Below are positions 4,998-5,696 of a DNA stretch of 5,696 nt, in pieces. Within the stretch, counting starts at the first letter, position 1, and every line of letters starts with the position of its first letter. Below the pieces are notes generated by a model. That model was given only the letters and a program-made list of their open reading frames with translations. It searched no databases and had not been told where the DNA came from. This stretch comes from an uncultured bacterium. GTDB lineage: Bacteria > Bacillota > Clostridia > Lachnospirales > Lachnospiraceae. Location: assembly GCA_947071365.1 (NCBI GenBank), contig CAMTFT010000139.1, positions 1-5,696 on the forward strand. Direction: 5' to 3'. The translations under genes were made by a program, and so were the position numbers.

Positions 4998-5653
4998 TCA
5001 CGCTTCCCCTAAATATTCTTCCAGCGTGATTCCCCGGCTCATGATCTCCTGCGCGGCCTCTCTGCCGACATACCGGAAATGCCACGCCTCATAATCAATT
5101 CCTGTAATATCCCCTTTTCCCTTCGGATAACGGAGAATAAATCCGTACCTGCTGCAATTCTCCTGCAGCCACCTATTTTCCGGCGTATTTTCCTGCTGCT
5201 CATCAAGGATCTGATAGTTCAGTGAAACAATATCCACCGCCAGCCCCGTCTCATGTTCACTGTATCCCGGCGGCATCGTCTCCCTTGTCTCCTTCTCATA
5301 CGCCTGCTGGTACGTCAGCCCTTCATTTGCCATGGATGATTCAATATCCTCCTCCAGAAGCTTCTTCTGGTACTCGGTATCCCGATAACCGGAGGCCACC
5401 ACAAATTCCCGGCCGTCTGTTGAGCCATCTGTCAGCATTTCCTTCAGCGCATCGTACATCTCAACTGACACGGCACAGGATTTGTTTTGAAGCCAGTAAA
5501 GCTGTATCTCATAATCCTCCGGAAGCGCATGGTCCTTGTTCACAAGCAATAAAAGATCATCCTCCTGCATGTCATCTGTACTTTTCGCCGCTGCTCCTTC
5601 CCACGATGCTGTTTCCCCTGATCCTGTATGCTGCCGTGTATTCTGCCCTGCAT
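4998..5653 (-). CDS. M15 family D-alanyl-D-alanine carboxypeptidase (VanY-type), 5'-truncated
   Basis: This is the catalytic domain of a zinc D,D-peptidase that removes the terminal D-Ala from peptidoglycan stem peptides outside the membrane. Counting from the Met at 5570, it shows LVNKDHALPEDY (9-20), the SGYRDTEYQ motif (60-68), the zinc and catalytic signature SEHETGLAVD (104-113; H106, D113), and EAWHFRYVG (161-169; E161 as general base, H164 as the third zinc ligand). All VanY catalytic residues are present. The Met at 5570 is not a credible start: no Shine-Dalgarno precedes it and the frame stays open through 27 more codons to the end of the genomic sequence at 5653. Those codons encode a polar, low-complexity Gly/Ser/Thr/Ala/Gln-rich linker, as often joins an N-terminal signal anchor to this domain. 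The membrane anchor is therefore missing off the right edge. The neighbour is a MurE-like ligase. Vancomycin resistance cannot be inferred without vanHAX or vanRS genes. Confidence 0.92.
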
Positions 5654-5696
5654 CTGTCTCTTATACACATCTGACGCTGCCGACGACTTAATAGGT
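5654..5696. other. Residual Illumina Nextera i5-side adapter (not genomic)
   Basis: The reverse complement of the Tn5 mosaic end, CTGTCTCTTATACACATCT, is exact at 5654-5672. It is followed at 5673-5686 by the complement of the Nextera Read 1 extension (GACGCTGCCGACGA). Bases 5687-5694 (CTTAATAG) occupy the i5 barcode position and from memory equal the complement of index S518. The final GT begins the P5 segment. Any translation through this block, for example a + strand peptide ending LSLIHI, is artificial. Confidence 0.98.

Noticed and set aside
4998..5653. Vancomycin-resistance vanY
   Set aside because: The motifs show an M15 D,D-carboxypeptidase, but there are no vanH, vanA/B, vanX, vanR or vanS genes; such peptidases are common housekeeping enzymes in Clostridia.
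5222..5674. + strand frame at the right end ending in LSLIHI
   Set aside because: It is antisense to the carboxypeptidase and its end is translated Nextera adapter.

Overview
The window is an assembled piece of a Gram-positive, Clostridia-type chromosome with sequencing-library adapter left on both ends. Bases 1-46 and 5654-5696 are Illumina Nextera (Tn5 tagmentation) adapter, including parts that look like the i7 and i5 sample barcodes, so the biological sequence is only 47-5653. Assignment to Clostridia, probably a gut Lachnospiraceae-like bacterium, is an inference from the protein styles (a Clostridia-type MATE pump, a GufA-like ZIP carrier, a small nitroreductase, a divergent MurE-like ligase), strong AAGGAG/GGGAGG ribosome binding sites, a TATAAT/TTTACA-type promoter, and a G+C content that looks slightly above one half (estimated by eye).

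All five genes lie on the minus strand, so the region is transcribed from right to left. In transcription order they are: (1) a VanY-type M15 D,D-carboxypeptidase, 5'-truncated by the contig end (4998-5653); (2) a MurE-like Mur ligase with a complete ATP site but an atypical amino-acid-selectivity motif (3310-4851); (3) a small FMN-dependent nitroreductase-family protein (2553-3134); (4) a ZIP-family divalent-metal transporter (1594-2376); (5) a MATE-family multidrug efflux protein (112-1488). The + strand open frames are antisense shadows and none looks like a gene.

The intergenic gaps are about 105-175 bases. They contain several regulatory candidates: a well-formed sigma-A-type promoter with a palindrome in its spacer in front of the nitroreductase, followed by a stem-loop at the predicted 5' end of the mRNA; a consensus -10 box just upstream of the ZIP gene; a duplicated purine-rich AAGGAG-containing leader in front of the MATE gene; and an extended -10 promoter overlapping the MATE stop codon that points to a gene beyond the left edge. 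No hairpin followed by a good U-tract was seen between the genes, so readthrough from gene to gene is possible even though internal promoters are present.

Functionally, the first two genes both act on the peptidoglycan stem peptide (trimming the terminal D-Ala; ligating an amino acid to UDP-MurNAc-dipeptide). The other three are a flavoenzyme and two membrane transporters with no obvious shared pathway. I found no mobile element, CRISPR array, tRNA, rRNA or defence system. The least ordinary items are the divergent MurE-like ligase and the operator-like promoter of the nitroreductase. I do not see evidence for an undescribed multi-gene system.
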